DNA from: an uncultured Salinisphaerales bacterium | GTDB lineage: Bacteria; Pseudomonadota; Gammaproteobacteria; Nevskiales; CAJXLF01 | DNA: 64,000 nucleotides | NCBI GenBank assembly: GCA_913055805.1 | Contig: CAJXLF010000002.1 | Coordinates: 124,001-188,000, forward strand | Direction: 5' to 3' | Shown: positions 9,533 through 19,421 of the stretch, piece by piece | Layout of the letters: each line of letters begins with the position of its first letter | Position numbering within the stretch: position 1 is the first letter of the stretch | Position numbers and translations under genes: made by a program | Notes under the pieces: generated by a model | Database searches by the model: none | The model's input: only the letters and a program-made list of their open reading frames with translations | Told to the model about the DNA's origin: nothing

Positions 9533-10993
9533 TCAGTCCAGCGTAATCGCCAGAAAACGCGGCGCACCCTGGCGCTGAACCAGCACGGGCACACTGCCTT
9601 CTTCGGGCAGATCCCGAATAAGTTCACCCAACTGCTGCGCATTCTCGATGGCTTTACCGCCCCAGCGCAGAATGACGTCACCCGCCATAATACCTGCCAC
9701 CCTGGCAGGACCATTCTGTACAGCGGTCACCAGCACACCACCTTTTTCAACCTCAAGGCGCTGACGCTGCTCCTCGGTCAGATCGCTGAACTCCAGACCC
9801 AGCCCCTGCTTGTTCAGTGGCCCGGGAGTCTGCGGCGTGCCACTTACTTCCTCTTCTGAAAGTTCGCCAATCGCAACCTGCAATGTTTCGTGACCACTAT
9901 CGCGCAGCACCTTGACCTTGGCTTTCTCGCCGGGCTTGATGCGCCCTACCAGCGGTGGCAGGGATGAAGCACCAGTCACCGGCTCACCATTGAATTCCAG
10001 AATCACATCGCCGACTTCAAAGCCTGCCTTGCTGGCCGGACTGTCAGGCATGACCCTGACCACCAGCGCGCCTTCGGGTTTCTCCAGGCCAAAGGATTCA
10101 GCCAGGCCCCGGTCCAGTTCCTGGATAACCACGCCCAGCCAGCCGCGGGATACCGTACCGTTATTACGCAGCTGCTGAACCACATCCAGCGCCACATCCA
10201 TGGGAATGGCAAAGGACAGGCCCATATAGCCGCCCGTACGGCTGAATATCTGTGAATTCACGCCGACGACCTCGCCATTCAGATTGAACAGCGGTCCGCC
10301 CGAATTGCCGGGATTTATAGCCACGTCGGTCTGGATAAACGGCACATAACGCTCGGTATTCAGGTGTCGGCTCTTGGCGGAAACAATGCCCTGGGTTACC
10401 GAATGTTCGAAACCGAAAGGTGAGCCGATAGCCAGCACCCATTCCCCTACTTTCAGCGCACTGACATCGCCTATTTTCACCACCGGCAGGTTATCCGCTT
10501 CTATGTGCAGCAGCGCCAGATCACTGAGTTCGTCATGCCCCACCAGCTTCGCCGTGAGCTGCCGGCGGTCACTGAGGCGCACCACGATTTCCTCGGCATC
10601 CGCCACGACGTGATAGTTGGTGAGGATGTCGCCATCCTCGGAAATAATGAAGCCCGACCCAAGAGTCTCTTCGGGCACAAACGGTTCCTGAGACTGAAAG
10701 TCCGGCATCTCACCGGGGTTTTCAAAGAATCGACGTAACCAGTCACCGAAGTTATCGGGATTGGGCATCTGCATCTGTGGCGATTCATCGGCGCGCTTCT
10801 GTGTCGTGCTGATGTTCACAACGGCCGGGCTGGCCTGTTCAACCAGTTGCGTAAAATCAGGCAGCTGTACCATCTTGCTGCTGCCAGCATTGCTTTTTCC
10901 CTGAGCGCTGTCGCCACTCAGTGACCCGCTTTCACAGGCTGTGATGACAAATGCCAGCGTAATGACAGCAATCGAAAAAATCCTGAAATACAT
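9533..10993 (-). CDS. mucD: Periplasmic serine protease, MucD/DegP (HtrA) family, probable lipoprotein
   Basis: HtrA-type protease/chaperone that degrades misfolded envelope proteins and limits sigma-E activation. I chose the ATG at 10993 (486 residues) because AAGGA lies about 9 bases upstream; a longer frame to 11044 would overlap rseC. The N-terminus is a hydrophobic segment ending in VITAC, a credible lipobox with Cys20 followed by Glu. The catalytic triad is His128 (TNYHVV), Asp158 (LSDLALL) and Ser231 (NPGNSGGPLF). Two PDZ domains follow (about 285-375 and 400-480). The operon position after rseC is that of Pseudomonas mucD. Confidence 0.95.
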   Translation of the reverse strand: MYFRIFSIAVITLAFVITACESGSLSGDSAQGKSNAGSSKMVQLPDFTQLVEQASPAVVNISTTQKRADESPQMQMPNPDNFGDWLRRFFENPGEMPDFQSQEPFVPEETLGSGFIISEDGDILTNYHVVADAEEIVVRLSDRRQLTAKLVGHDELSDLALLHIEADNLPVVKIGDVSALKVGEWVLAIGSPFGFEHSVTQGIVSAKSRHLNTERYVPFIQTDVAINPGNSGGPLFNLNGEVVGVNSQIFSRTGGYMGLSFAIPMDVALDVVQQLRNNGTVSRGWLGVVIQELDRGLAESFGLEKPEGALVVRVMPDSPASKAGFEVGDVILEFNGEPVTGASSLPPLVGRIKPGEKAKVKVLRDSGHETLQVAIGELSEEEVSGTPQTPGPLNKQGLGLEFSDLTEEQRQRLEVEKGGVLVTAVQNGPARVAGIMAGDVILRWGGKAIENAQQLGELIRDLPEEGSVPVLVQRQGAPRFLAITLD

Positions 10994-11009
10994 ATTTGAA
11001 TCCTTGGTA

Positions 11010-11486
11010 CTAATGCTTGGGTACGTAGACCCGGCACCCCTCATTGACTACCGACGCCTTGCGCAGCACAGAGGGCCGGTAACGGGCGTCCTCACTGACC
11101 GTTTCACCGAAGTGACGCAGCAAAAAATAACCTGCCAGCAATCCACACAGACCTGCCCCCGCAACAATAATATCCGGCGCAGACAGCAGGAATTCTGCAG
11201 CCAGTGCAGCGGCAAACAGGCATACCAGCGGTACAAGATAAGCCATCAGGGAAGTCCTGAGCAGCGCCTGCTCGTCAAAACCGATAACGACTTCATCGCC
11301 CGGTGATAATCCGGCTATCTCGTTACTCACTTCCAGACGTGAATTGCCGCGCTTGACCAGACGACCCAGCACCCCGCCACCGCAGCCTTCTCCGGCCTCG
11401 CATTTGGCACAGCCAATACTGCGATCCGCCTCTACCCACACTGTGGCGGCCCCGACACTGAGGACCCTGGCACGCTCTTCCAGCAT
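11010..11486 (-). CDS. rseC: Sigma-E regulatory membrane protein RseC/MucC
   Basis: The 158-residue protein has an N-terminal cysteine cluster (Cys26, Cys29, Cys35 in IGCAKCEAGEGCGG) and two membrane helices at about 80-125, the RseC/MucC layout. RseC modulates sigma-E signalling and in some bacteria affects the SoxR-reducing complex. It lies 8 nt after rseB and 16 nt before mucD. The cysteine pattern and neighbours make the call secure, but its exact biochemical role is not established. Confidence 0.93.
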   Translation of the reverse strand: MLEERARVLSVGAATVWVEADRSIGCAKCEAGEGCGGGVLGRLVKRGNSRLEVSNEIAGLSPGDEVVIGFDEQALLRTSLMAYLVPLVCLFAAALAAEFLLSAPDIIVAGAGLCGLLAGYFLLRHFGETVSEDARYRPSVLRKASVVNEGCRVYVPKH

Positions 11487-11494
11487 GGACAGGC

Positions 11495-12493
11495 TTATTT
11501 CTGCCCGGCGGCCGTCACGGGTTCAGGCTGCAGGCGCTCGGCAATAAAACGTACCGTATCGGCCGGCACCTCACCCATGACAGCCACATGATAATTTTCG
11601 GATTGCTTGCTGTAGGCATGCATGGCGCCCAGTTGCGAGAGACCCTGCAACCTGGACGGCAGCTTGCCCAGCGGCTTGATAATGGCCGACACGGTCGCCA
11701 GCCCGTCACTGAACAGGAAGGTTTCCATCGTAGGGCCATTTTCTTCCTGTTCACGCACCTCATGGCTGACCAGTTCGTAACCGGGTGGCAATTCGGCGAA
11801 TTTCCAGTGTGAATAACCGGCCTGACTCGGCAGACTGTTGCCATCGTGCTGACGCACCCATGTATAGGTGGACAGATCTATCGCCGGTTGCAAGGCAGTA
11901 TCCTGAATATCCTCGGGGAAATTGACCTGGGTAAACATGACCTGTTCCAGCGTTTTACCGCCGGTATCCAGCAAGTCTATGCGTAACGGCAGTTGTGTCT
12001 GCTTGTCCACCCAAATGCGGTAACCATAACGGTAATCATCAGCGGGCAGGAGCGAAACAACCTGGCAATCACGGTCTACCAGGCGCTGATCCGGTTCCAT
12101 TTTCAGACTGTAATGCGGAGTCAGGTTTTCCGGTGACAATGCCGCCATGGTCGACAGCGGTCCACGTATGTCATGCCGGTCGACAAGAATTTTCCGGTCC
12201 TCGGGAAGAATACAGGTCACCACTTCGTTGTCCCGCAGGACTTCCCGGGGTTCACCTGTCAGCGCCTGCAGACGCTCCTGTTCGCGCCCGTTCCGGTAGC
12301 GATGCACGATACGCAGGCTGTGCATATCACCACCATGCGCATAGACCATGACACCCTGGTAATTCAGTGTGCGTACGGCCTCGGCGACACGATCCAGAAT
12401 ATCGGCGTCCTCCGCCTGTACGGAAGCGGCATAGAGCAGAAACCCGGCTGTAAGAGCAAAAGGGAAACGTATTGCCAAACGTGTCAGTCTCAT
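11495..12493 (-). CDS. rseB: Sigma-E regulator RseB/MucB
   Basis: Periplasmic protein that binds the anti-sigma factor RseA, protects it from DegS-type cleavage and senses lipoproteins and LPS. The 332-residue protein starts with a cleavable signal (FPFALTAGFLLYAASVQA then EDADILD). The N-terminal LolA-like domain is recognisable (TLNYQGVMVYAHGGDMHSLR). Its ATG overlaps the rseA stop (ATGA), implying coupled translation with its partner. Confidence 0.95.
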   Translation of the reverse strand: MRLTRLAIRFPFALTAGFLLYAASVQAEDADILDRVAEAVRTLNYQGVMVYAHGGDMHSLRIVHRYRNGREQERLQALTGEPREVLRDNEVVTCILPEDRKILVDRHDIRGPLSTMAALSPENLTPHYSLKMEPDQRLVDRDCQVVSLLPADDYRYGYRIWVDKQTQLPLRIDLLDTGGKTLEQVMFTQVNFPEDIQDTALQPAIDLSTYTWVRQHDGNSLPSQAGYSHWKFAELPPGYELVSHEVREQEENGPTMETFLFSDGLATVSAIIKPLGKLPSRLQGLSQLGAMHAYSKQSENYHVAVMGEVPADTVRFIAERLQPEPVTAAGQK

Positions 12494-13071
12494 TGCTCGG
12501 GGCTATAGGTAACGTAGGCGGCACCCGGCGACGCCATGCGCATGTAGGCACGCTGGCTGCTCAAACCATGGCCGCTGGCAATGGCTTCATGATCCAGCAG
12601 GTACTGCTGAAGTTCCCGCCTGGCCTCGGCGTTCGCGCGTGCGCGCTCCAGAGCCACCTGTCGTATCGCCTGGCTGTCCGTAGATTGTGCAACCTGAGAA
12701 GTGCTCGCGGCAGGTACTGAATCCGGGGTGTCAAAAACAGGAAGTAACATGGTTACGGCAGCAATGCTGGCCGCCACAGCCAGGCCCGTGGCCCACTGCT
12801 GGCGTGGAATACCCGGCAGGCGGAAGGGTAAGACACGGGCACGTCCCGTGCTGCTGTCACTGATTGACTCGTTGCGCAATGCAACCATCACCTGAGCGGA
12901 AATATCGACAGTCTCTCTGCCGGCCTGATCCTTGAGGACAGCACGAATCAGATTCTGCCTCGACCAGGCCTGGCGTGCAGAGATGTGCCTCGACAGGCGA
13001 TCAAGACAGTCGGACGCCGCTTCCTGATCGAGTTCGTCGTCCAACAGTGCTGAAAGTTTCTCATCCATCAT
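12490..13071 (-). CDS. rseA: Anti-sigma-E factor RseA/MucA
   Basis: Inner-membrane anti-sigma factor that holds RpoE until envelope stress triggers proteolysis. The 193-residue protein has the N-terminal sigma-binding domain (EKLSALLDDELDQEA...RYxx-type start), one membrane helix at about 102-120 (ATGLAVAASIAAVTMLLPVF) and a periplasmic C-terminal part. It follows rpoE by 32 nt and overlaps rseB. The C-terminus ends YSPEQ rather than in an aromatic or aliphatic motif of the type DegS senses on OMPs, which is expected because RseA is the substrate. Confidence 0.94.
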   Translation of the reverse strand: MMDEKLSALLDDELDQEAASDCLDRLSRHISARQAWSRQNLIRAVLKDQAGRETVDISAQVMVALRNESISDSSTGRARVLPFRLPGIPRQQWATGLAVAASIAAVTMLLPVFDTPDSVPAASTSQVAQSTDSQAIRQVALERARANAEARRELQQYLLDHEAIASGHGLSSQRAYMRMASPGAAYVTYSPEQ

Positions 13072-13103
13072 GGCCCGTTCCTCGCTCCGATCGCGCGATG
13101 TTT

Positions 13104-13679
13104 CTAGTCCTCTACCAGAGGCCGTATGACCTCATCGATGGCCGCCCTGGCCCGGAAAATACGCGAACGCACAGTTCCGATCGGACAATCCATCGCTTCT
13201 GCGATTTCCTCGTAGGATAACCCTTCGAGCTCTCGCAATGTAATGGCGGTTTTGAGTTCCGCCGGCAATGCCGAGATCGCTTGCGCCACTGCCCTTTTCA
13301 ATTCATCCGTCAATGCCGATGCTTCGGGCGTATCGACATCGCTCATTTGTTCCGTGTGGCCGAACAATTCCGCATCGGCCACATCAATGTCCTGGCTCGC
13401 CGGCCGGCGGCTGCGCGCCACCAGGTGGTTTTTCGCGGTGTTGATCGCTATGCGATACAACCAGGTGTAAAACGCGCTGTTACCGCGAAAACCCTTCAAC
13501 GCCCGGAACGCCTTGATAAAGGCTTCCTGGGCCACATCCTGGGCGTCGGCATCGCTCACATACCGACTCACCAGGTTGACGACCTTGTACTGGTACTTGC
13601 GCACGAGCACATCGAAGGCGGCCATATCTCCCTTCTGTGCACGTGCTACCAATATGTCGTCGGTTATTACATTGCCCAT
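13104..13679 (-). CDS. rpoE: ECF sigma factor RpoE/AlgU
   Basis: Extracytoplasmic-function sigma factor for the envelope stress response. The 191-residue protein shows region 2 (FDVLVRKYQYKVVNLVSRYV, DAQDVAQEAFIKAFRAL, FYTWLYRIAINTAKNHL) and region 4 (SALPAELKTAITLRELEGLS, YEEIAEAMDCPIGTVRSRIFRAR). It is the first gene of rpoE-rseA-rseB-rseC-mucD and is divergent from nadB, exactly as algU is in Pseudomonas. A sigma-E-type promoter lies about 67 bases upstream, which indicates autoregulation. Confidence 0.98.
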   Translation of the reverse strand: MGNVITDDILVARAQKGDMAAFDVLVRKYQYKVVNLVSRYVSDADAQDVAQEAFIKAFRALKGFRGNSAFYTWLYRIAINTAKNHLVARSRRPASQDIDVADAELFGHTEQMSDVDTPEASALTDELKRAVAQAISALPAELKTAITLRELEGLSYEEIAEAMDCPIGTVRSRIFRARAAIDEVIRPLVED

Positions 13680-13745
13680 TCGGGCCCATCCCCTAACACG
13701 GCCACTCTGCTATACCAGGCGCCCGTGCGGGGACGTCCGACAGCA

Positions 13746-13773
13746 TTAAGACCGAAAAGCTGGCGATTAGTTC
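13746..13773 (-). promoter_or_regulatory. Sigma-E-type autoregulatory promoter of rpoE
   Basis: Read on the minus strand, GAACTA (13773-13768) is followed after exactly 16 bases by TCTTAA (13751-13746). The RpoE/AlgU consensus is GAACTT-N16-TCTNA. The predicted start of transcription is near 13739, giving a leader of about 60 bases before the rpoE ATG. The rest of 13680-13868 is the rpoE/nadB divergent spacer, with no ORF of its own. Confidence 0.75.
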
Positions 13774-13868
13774 TCTGCCTGCGTGTTAAACTCGCGGCGC
13801 CCGTGCGGGAAGCATTTCAGGCACTGGGCGGAACCTCTTTACCCGGAATAGTTTAACAGCCGACCAAC

Positions 13869-15467
13869 GTGCCAACCACGCAAAAAACAGATGTCCTTAT
13901 CCTGGGCAGTGGCGCTGCGGGCCTGACACTGGCCTTGCGCCTTGCCGCCGCGGATATCTCCGTGACCGTCGTCTCCAAGGGCAAGCTCACGGATGGCAGC
14001 ACATTTTATGCGCAGGGCGGCATTTCCGCGGTCCTGGATGAAACCGATTCCATCGAATCCCACGTGGCCGACACCCTGGATGCGGGTGCGGGCCTGTGCC
14101 GCGAGGACGTCGTCCGTTATACGGTGGAGCGCGGTCCGGCCTGTATCGAGTGGCTGGTCAAGATGGGCGTCCCCTTTACCCGTACCGAAGATGACAGTGG
14201 TTTTCATCTGACGCGGGAAGGTGGTCACAGCCACCGGCGCGTGATTCACGCCGCGGATGCTACCGGACACGCCGTGCAAACCACGCTTGAAAGCCTTGCG
14301 CGCGCCCACCCGCTGGTGCATGTACTGGAATACCACATCGCGGTTGACCTGATCACCGCCGAAAAACTGGGCCAGACCCCGCAACGCTGTCATGGCGCTT
14401 ATGTACTGGATATTCGCCGCGGCGTGGTGACGGCGGTTTCCGCGCCTGCGGTTGTGGTTGCCACCGGTGGCGCGAATATGGCTTACCTGTATTCCAGCAA
14501 CCCCTTCGGCGCCAGTGGCGATGGCATTGCCATGGCCTGGCGTGCCGGCTGCCGTGTAGCCAACATGGAATTCATGCAATTCCATCCCACCTGCCTCTAT
14601 CATCCCCAGTCACGCTCGTTCCTGGTCAGCGAAGCCGTGCGCGGTGAAGGCGGCAAATTGTTATTGCCGGACGGCACCCCGTTCATGGCGCAATTCGACG
14701 ACCGCGCAGAACTGGCGCCGCGTGACATCGTGGCGCGCGCTATCGACCACGAAATGAAGCGCCTGGGCGTGGATCATGTGTTGCTGGATATCAGTCACAA
14801 GCCGGCGGAATTCATCGAAGAACACTTCCCCACCATCCTGCGTCAGTGCCTGGCACTGGGTTACGACATGCGCACTGAGCCCCTGCCGGTGGTGCCGGCC
14901 GCGCATTACACCTGTGGCGGCATCATGACCGACCTCAGCGGCCATACCGATATTCACGGGCTCTACGCCATTGGCGAAGCCGCCTGCACCGGGCTGCATG
15001 GAGCGAACCGCATGGCCAGCAACTCCCTGCTGGAATGCCTGGTGTTCGCTTCGGCGGCGGCCGAGGATATCGCCGCGAATATCGATTTCGGCAACCGGCC
15101 AACGCTCCCCGACTGGGATGAAAGCAAGGTCACGGACTCTGACGAGGAAGTGGTGGTCAGCCATAACTGGCAGGAAGTGCGCCGCTTCATGTGGGACTAT
15201 GTCGGCATTGTTCGCACCGACAAACGTCTGGCGCGCGCGCAGCATCGCATAGACATGCTGAAGGCCGAAATCGACGAATATTACGGCAACTTCCGCATCA
15301 GCTCGGATCTGCTGGAATTACGCAATCTGGTACAGATTGCCGAATTGATCGTGCAATCAGCGATGTCCAGAAAGGAAAGCCGCGGCCTGCATTACAACCT
15401 GGATTATCCGGGTACCCTGCCACACACGGCAGACACGGTTCTCAAGCCGCCCGGCCGCTCTACTTGA
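13869..15467 (+). CDS. nadB: L-aspartate oxidase NadB
   Basis: Flavoenzyme that oxidises L-aspartate to iminoaspartate in de novo NAD synthesis. The 532-residue protein starts at a GTG. The dinucleotide fold is at residues 13-18 (GSGAAG). FAD and active-site features include [24 protein letters not shown] and a late [17 protein letters not shown]. Final residues match NadB rather than SdhA/FrdA ([12 protein letters not shown]). It diverges from rpoE and overlaps the convergent ygfX end by 8 bases. No strong ribosome-binding site is seen, so the start is slightly uncertain. Confidence 0.96.
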   Translation: MPTTQKTDVLILGSGAAGLTLALRLAAADISVTVVSKGKLTDGSTFYAQGGISAVLDETDSIESHVADTLDAGAGLCREDVVRYTVERGPACIEWLVKMGVPFTRTEDDSGFHLTREGGHSHRRVIHAADATGHAVQTTLESLARAHPLVHVLEYHIAVDLITAEKLGQTPQRCHGAYVLDIRRGVVTAVSAPAVVVATGGANMAYLYSSNPFGASGDGIAMAWRAGCRVANMEFMQFHPTCLYHPQSRSFLVSEAVRGEGGKLLLPDGTPFMAQFDDRAELAPRDIVARAIDHEMKRLGVDHVLLDISHKPAEFIEEHFPTILRQCLALGYDMRTEPLPVVPAAHYTCGGIMTDLSGHTDIHGLYAIGEAACTGLHGANRMASNSLLECLVFASAAAEDIAANIDFGNRPTLPDWDESKVTDSDEEVVVSHNWQEVRRFMWDYVGIVRTDKRLARAQHRIDMLKAEIDEYYGNFRISSDLLELRNLVQIAELIVQSAMSRKESRGLHYNLDYPGTLPHTADTVLKPPGRST

Positions 15468-15966
15468 GGCTTTCGTAGGCCTTGGTATAACTGTCCTGAC
15501 TCTTGTCAGCCGCGATCTTTCCCTGAGTTCGCAGGCGGCCGCGCAGGCGACGCAAGGTATCCGTGTCCATACTGTCCGGACACAAAACCACGCTGGGGCG
15601 CCCCTTGCTGCGCGTCAGGTCAAAATTCAGAATCACCAATCTGGGATGGACGTAGCTGGACGGGCGCAAGCGCGCCTCACGCATTACCCCTGACTGGTCT
15701 TCCAGGAACCATCCGCCATCCGCCTGCCAAACGATGCGGCGTATGGCCCTGCTGCCCTTGTGCAGCACATGTTTGCGGTAACTGCGGTAATAGGAAAACC
15801 CGATCAACAGAAGCAATACCGGCATGACTGCCCGGTGATGAACAAACAACAAGGTGGTTAATACAGCCAGGCCGTGCATTGCCAGCAACAGGCGCGCCAG
15901 CAACACCGAAGGCCGGGGCTTGAACTCAATCGTGGAAGTCATCTCATGATCACTCATCAACCGCAT
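15460..15966 (-). CDS. ygfX: YgfX/CptA-family membrane protein
   Basis: I chose the ATG at 15966 (168 residues) because AGGGG lies 4 bases upstream; an in-frame TTG at 15987 directly abuts the sdhE stop. Two hydrophobic helices (about 20-60) are followed by a soluble C-terminal domain with [20 protein letters not shown], which resembles the C-terminus of E. coli YgfX (DSMDEAEWRDLRRIL). In E. coli the pair sdhE-ygfX is also adjacent; YgfX has been described as a toxin (CptA) with SdhE as its partner, and its physiological role is disputed. Confidence 0.8.
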   Translation of the reverse strand: MRLMSDHEMTSTIEFKPRPSVLLARLLLAMHGLAVLTTLLFVHHRAVMPVLLLLIGFSYYRSYRKHVLHKGSRAIRRIVWQADGGWFLEDQSGVMREARLRPSSYVHPRLVILNFDLTRSKGRPSVVLCPDSMDTDTLRRLRGRLRTQGKIAADKSQDSYTKAYESLK

Positions 15967-15987
15967 TACCCCTAAAAGTCCTGCCAA

Positions 15988-16245
15988 TCATGCCTGCCTC
16001 CTGGACGACTTCTGGTTTCGGAGGCGTTCAATGACATCGGCGCAATCCTGATCAGGGGCAGACTGCTTGCCCATCAAAATGGCATACAGGTCGGGATCTT
16101 CGAGATTCATCAGACGCAGGAAAGCCGCCTGACCGGAAGCATCCAGATCATCGTAGTTATCCGCCAGAAAACCCTCCAGCAGAACGTCGAGTTCCTTCAT
16201 CCCGCGCCGGCACAGCCAACGCAAGCGGGATCTTTCCACCGTCAC
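15988..16245 (-). CDS. sdhE: FAD assembly factor SdhE
   Basis: The 85-residue protein contains the diagnostic RGMKELD motif (residues 14-20) of SdhE/SDHAF2, which promotes covalent attachment of FAD to SdhA. Length and acidic helical composition are typical. It lies just downstream of sdhB in the same orientation, so the flavinylation factor is made with its target; in E. coli it lies away from sdh. Confidence 0.95.
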   Translation of the reverse strand: MTVERSRLRWLCRRGMKELDVLLEGFLADNYDDLDASGQAAFLRLMNLEDPDLYAILMGKQSAPDQDCADVIERLRNQKSSRRQA

Positions 16246-16281
16246 TCAGGAATACCGGTATTGTCAGTCGAACCAGGAAGA

Positions 16282-17061
16282 CTAGCCCTGGCGCTCAACC
16301 AGCAGCTTCTTGGTTTCGGCAATCGCCTTGCCCGGATTCAGGCCCTTCGGACAGGTATTGGTGCAGTTCATGATGGTATGGCAGCGATACAGCTTGAAGG
16401 GATCTTCCAGCTCGTCCAGACGTTCGCCGGTGGCTTCGTCACGCGAGTCCACGATCCAGCGATAGGCCTGCAACAGAATGGCCGGACCCAGATAGCGGTC
16501 GCCGTTCCACCAGTAACTGGGGCAGGAGGTCGAGCAGCAGGCGCAGAGAATGCATTCATAGAGACCGTCCAGCTTGGAGCGGTCTTCCTTGGTCTGCAGA
16601 CGTTCACGGCTCGGCGCCGGCGTGTCCGTCTTGATCCAGGGCTCGATGGAGGCGTACTGCGCATAGAAGTGCGTCAGGTCCGGCACCAGATCCTTGACCA
16701 CCGGCATATGCGGCAGCGGATAGACCTTGGCGTCGCCCTTGATCTCGTCACAACCCTTGGTACAGGCCAGCGTGTTGGTGCCGTCGATATTCATGGCACA
16801 GGAGCCGCAGATGCCCTCGCGGCAGGAACGGCGGAAGGTCAGCGTCGGATCAACCTCGTTCTTGATCTTGATCAGGGCGTCCAGCACCATCGGCCCGCAG
16901 TTGTCCATATCCACTTCGTAGGTATCAACACGCGGGTTTTCGCCGGAATCCGGGTCGTAACGATAGACCTGGAAAGTCTTGACGTTGCTCGCGCCCTCGG
17001 GGGCCTTGAAGGTCTTGCCCTTCTGGACGCGTGAATTTTTAGGTAAGCGGAATTCAGCCAT
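16282..17061 (-). CDS. sdhB: Succinate dehydrogenase iron-sulfur subunit
   Basis: Carries electrons from the SdhA flavin to ubiquinone. The 259-residue protein has the 2Fe-2S ligands Cys80, Cys85, Cys88 and Cys100 ([21 protein letters not shown], positions 80-100). The C-terminal half has the clusters [12 protein letters not shown] and [15 protein letters not shown] for the 4Fe-4S and 3Fe-4S centres. GGAG sits 9 bases before the ATG. The sdhA-sdhB gap is unusually long (108 bases) for this operon and holds an inverted-repeat structure. Confidence 0.97.
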   Translation of the reverse strand: MAEFRLPKNSRVQKGKTFKAPEGASNVKTFQVYRYDPDSGENPRVDTYEVDMDNCGPMVLDALIKIKNEVDPTLTFRRSCREGICGSCAMNIDGTNTLACTKGCDEIKGDAKVYPLPHMPVVKDLVPDLTHFYAQYASIEPWIKTDTPAPSRERLQTKEDRSKLDGLYECILCACCSTSCPSYWWNGDRYLGPAILLQAYRWIVDSRDEATGERLDELEDPFKLYRCHTIMNCTNTCPKGLNPGKAIAETKKLLVERQG

Positions 17062-17081
17062 TAATTAAATCTCCGTGAGAT

Positions 17082-17166
17082 GTGAGACGCGGAACGTGAG
17101 ATGGCGCTGAGTCACTTCGGCGAGGTAACTGTTCATTCGTCTCACGTCTTCCGTTTTCCGTCTCAC
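17082..17166. repeat. Imperfect inverted repeat between sdhA and sdhB
   Basis: The left part (17082-17101) contains gtgagacg and cgtgaga. The right part (17138-17166) contains tctcacg and cgtctcac in mirrored order, with ggaa/ttcc between them, so the two sides can pair as a long interrupted stem around a roughly 40-base centre. On the minus strand the unit gtgagacgg also recurs directly. This looks like a small repeat element or an intercistronic mRNA structure. Every other gap in the operon is under 70 bases. Confidence 0.6.
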
Positions 17167-17169
17167 TTC

Positions 17170-18960
17170 CTAATAGACGCGTGCCTTGGGCGCCACTACC
17201 TCAACCTCATCGGTCATGGTGTAGAGGTGCACCGGGCGGTAATCCAGTTTCACGTCCTTGGCACCGGTACGCCAGGCCATGGTGTGCTTCATCCAGTTCT
17301 CGTCATCGCGATCCGGGTAGTCCTCGCGGGCCTGGGCGCCGCGGCTTTCCTTGCGGTTCTCGGCGCCGACAATGGTAACCAGCGCCTGGCCCAGCAGATT
17401 GTCCAGTTCCAGCGTCTCCACCAGATCGGAGTTCCAGATCATCGACTTGTCGGCCACGGAGACGTCTTCGAAGCTGTCGATCACGCCATTGAGCTTCTCG
17501 ATACCTTCGGCCAGTACCTCGCCGGTGCGGAACACCGCGCAGTTGCCCTGCATGGTCTTCTGCATGGCCAGACGGATATCCGCGGTCGAGGTGCTGCCCT
17601 TGCTGTAACGCAGGCCGTCGAGGCGCGACAGAATCTTTTCTTCCGCCTCCTTCGGCACTTCGGCGACGTTGGCGCCGGGCTTGAGGGTCTCGGCGCAACG
17701 CAGTGCGGCAGCGCGGCCAAACACTACCAGGTCCAGCAGCGAGTTGGAGCCGAGGCGGTTGGCGCCATGCACCGATACACAGGCGTTCTCGCCGATTGCC
17801 ATCAGGCCGGGCACGATGGCATCCACGTCACCACCCTGCATGCTCAGCACTTCGCCGTGGAAATTGGTCGGCGTGCCGCCCATGTTGTAGTGCACGGTCG
17901 GCAGCACCGGAATCGGTTCCTTGGTGACATCCACGCCGGCGAAAATCTTGGCGGTTTCGGAAATGCCCGGCAGACGCTCGGCCAGTACTTCCGGCCCCAG
18001 ATGCTCCAGATGCAGGTGAATATGATCAGCCTCGGCACCGACGCCGCGGCCCTCACGAATCTCCACCGACATGGAACGCGACACCACGTCACGTGAAGCC
18101 AGGTCCTTGGCGTTCGGCGCGTAACGCTCCATGAAGCGCTCGCCGTTGGAATTGGTCAGGTAGCCACCTTCGCCGCGCGCACCCTCGGTAATCAGACAGC
18201 CGGAGCCGTAGATGCCAGTCGGATGGAACTGCACGAATTCCATGTCCTGGGCCGGCAGGCCGGCACGCAGCACCATGCCGGTACCGTCGCCGGTGCAGGT
18301 ATGCGCCGAGGTGCAGGAGAAGAACGCGCGGCCGTAGCCACCGCAGGCCAGAATGGTCTGCTGGGCACGGAAGCGGTGCAGCTTGCCGGTCGACAGGTCC
18401 CAGGCCATCACGCCCAGGCAGCGGCCGTCGGCACTCATGTAGAGGTCAACGGCGAAATATTCAATAAAGAATTCGGCCTTGTTCTTCAGCGCCTGCTGGT
18501 ACAGCGCATGCAGCATGGCGTGGCCGGTACGGTCGGCGGCGGCGCAGGTACGCTGGGCGGTGCCTTCACCGTAGTTGGTGGTCATGCCGCCGAAGGGGCG
18601 CTGGTAGATCTTGCCATCTTCGGTGCGCGAGAACGGCACGCCGTCGTGCTCCAGCTCGATAATGGCCGGAATCGCTTCGCGGCACATGTATTCGATGGCG
18701 TCCTGGTCACCCAGCCAGTCCGAGCCCTTGACGGTGTCGTACATATGCCAGCGCCAGTCATCCTGACCCATGTTGCCCAGCGCGGCGGAGACGCCGCCCT
18801 GCGCGGCCACGGTATGACTGCGGGTCGGAAAAACCTTGGTAACACAGGCAGTGGACAGTCCGGCTTCGGACAGGCCGCGCACGGCGCGCAGGCCGGCGCC
18901 ACCGGCGCCTACCACCACTACATCGTAAACGTGATCAACTATTTCATAAGACTGGGCCAT
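17170..18960 (-). CDS. sdhA: Succinate dehydrogenase flavoprotein subunit
   Basis: Oxidises succinate to fumarate at a covalently bound FAD. The 596-residue protein starts [20 protein letters not shown], with the dinucleotide fold GAGGAGLRA and the FAD-linking His49 in [10 protein letters not shown]. The active-site regions [19 protein letters not shown], and [19 protein letters not shown] are present. It follows sdhD by 4 bases. Confidence 0.98.
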   Translation of the reverse strand: MAQSYEIVDHVYDVVVVGAGGAGLRAVRGLSEAGLSTACVTKVFPTRSHTVAAQGGVSAALGNMGQDDWRWHMYDTVKGSDWLGDQDAIEYMCREAIPAIIELEHDGVPFSRTEDGKIYQRPFGGMTTNYGEGTAQRTCAAADRTGHAMLHALYQQALKNKAEFFIEYFAVDLYMSADGRCLGVMAWDLSTGKLHRFRAQQTILACGGYGRAFFSCTSAHTCTGDGTGMVLRAGLPAQDMEFVQFHPTGIYGSGCLITEGARGEGGYLTNSNGERFMERYAPNAKDLASRDVVSRSMSVEIREGRGVGAEADHIHLHLEHLGPEVLAERLPGISETAKIFAGVDVTKEPIPVLPTVHYNMGGTPTNFHGEVLSMQGGDVDAIVPGLMAIGENACVSVHGANRLGSNSLLDLVVFGRAAALRCAETLKPGANVAEVPKEAEEKILSRLDGLRYSKGSTSTADIRLAMQKTMQGNCAVFRTGEVLAEGIEKLNGVIDSFEDVSVADKSMIWNSDLVETLELDNLLGQALVTIVGAENRKESRGAQAREDYPDRDDENWMKHTMAWRTGAKDVKLDYRPVHLYTMTDEVEVVAPKARVY

Positions 18961-18964
18961 GCGC

Positions 18965-19357
18965 TCAGCCTCCTATCGGGGCGCCAAAGGCGATTTTGAG
19001 AACGGAAAAGATGGCAGCGACGGCCAGTACCACATGGGCGAACTTCATCAGCACCATGGACACCAGTTTCACACCCTCGGCATGCACATAGTCTTCGATG
19101 ACCACCTGCACGCCCAGCTGCGAATGATGCAGCAGCGTCGCCAGGAACAGGATCAGGCCCACCGCATTCACCGGGCTGGCAATCCAGGCCAGCACTTCGG
19201 CGCGCCCGGCGCCCGCCAGGCAGGCAATGGAAAACACGAACCACAAAGTGAGTGGCACCAGGGCCACGGCGGTCAGGCGTTGCCACCACCAGTGCTGAAC
19301 ACCTTCCTTGGCCGATCCGAGTCCCCTGGCCCGGCCCAAAGGAGAACGTAAACTCAT
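18965..19357 (-). CDS. sdhD: Succinate dehydrogenase membrane anchor subunit D
   Basis: The 130-residue integral membrane protein has three helices (about 27-50, 58-80, 100-122). The conserved histidine-rich stretch [16 protein letters not shown] lies between helices two and three, as in SdhD subunits that bind haem b and quinone. It sits between sdhC and sdhA. An N-terminal [17 protein letters not shown] segment matches the cytoplasmic SdhD start seen in proteobacteria. Confidence 0.93.
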   Translation of the reverse strand: MSLRSPLGRARGLGSAKEGVQHWWWQRLTAVALVPLTLWFVFSIACLAGAGRAEVLAWIASPVNAVGLILFLATLLHHSQLGVQVVIEDYVHAEGVKLVSMVLMKFAHVVLAVAAIFSVLKIAFGAPIGG

Positions 19358-19421
19358 TGTTTCTCTCCAGTATTTCTACGCGCCGTCATCGTCATGCGCG
19401 GCGTCCGATAACCCCAAAGGT

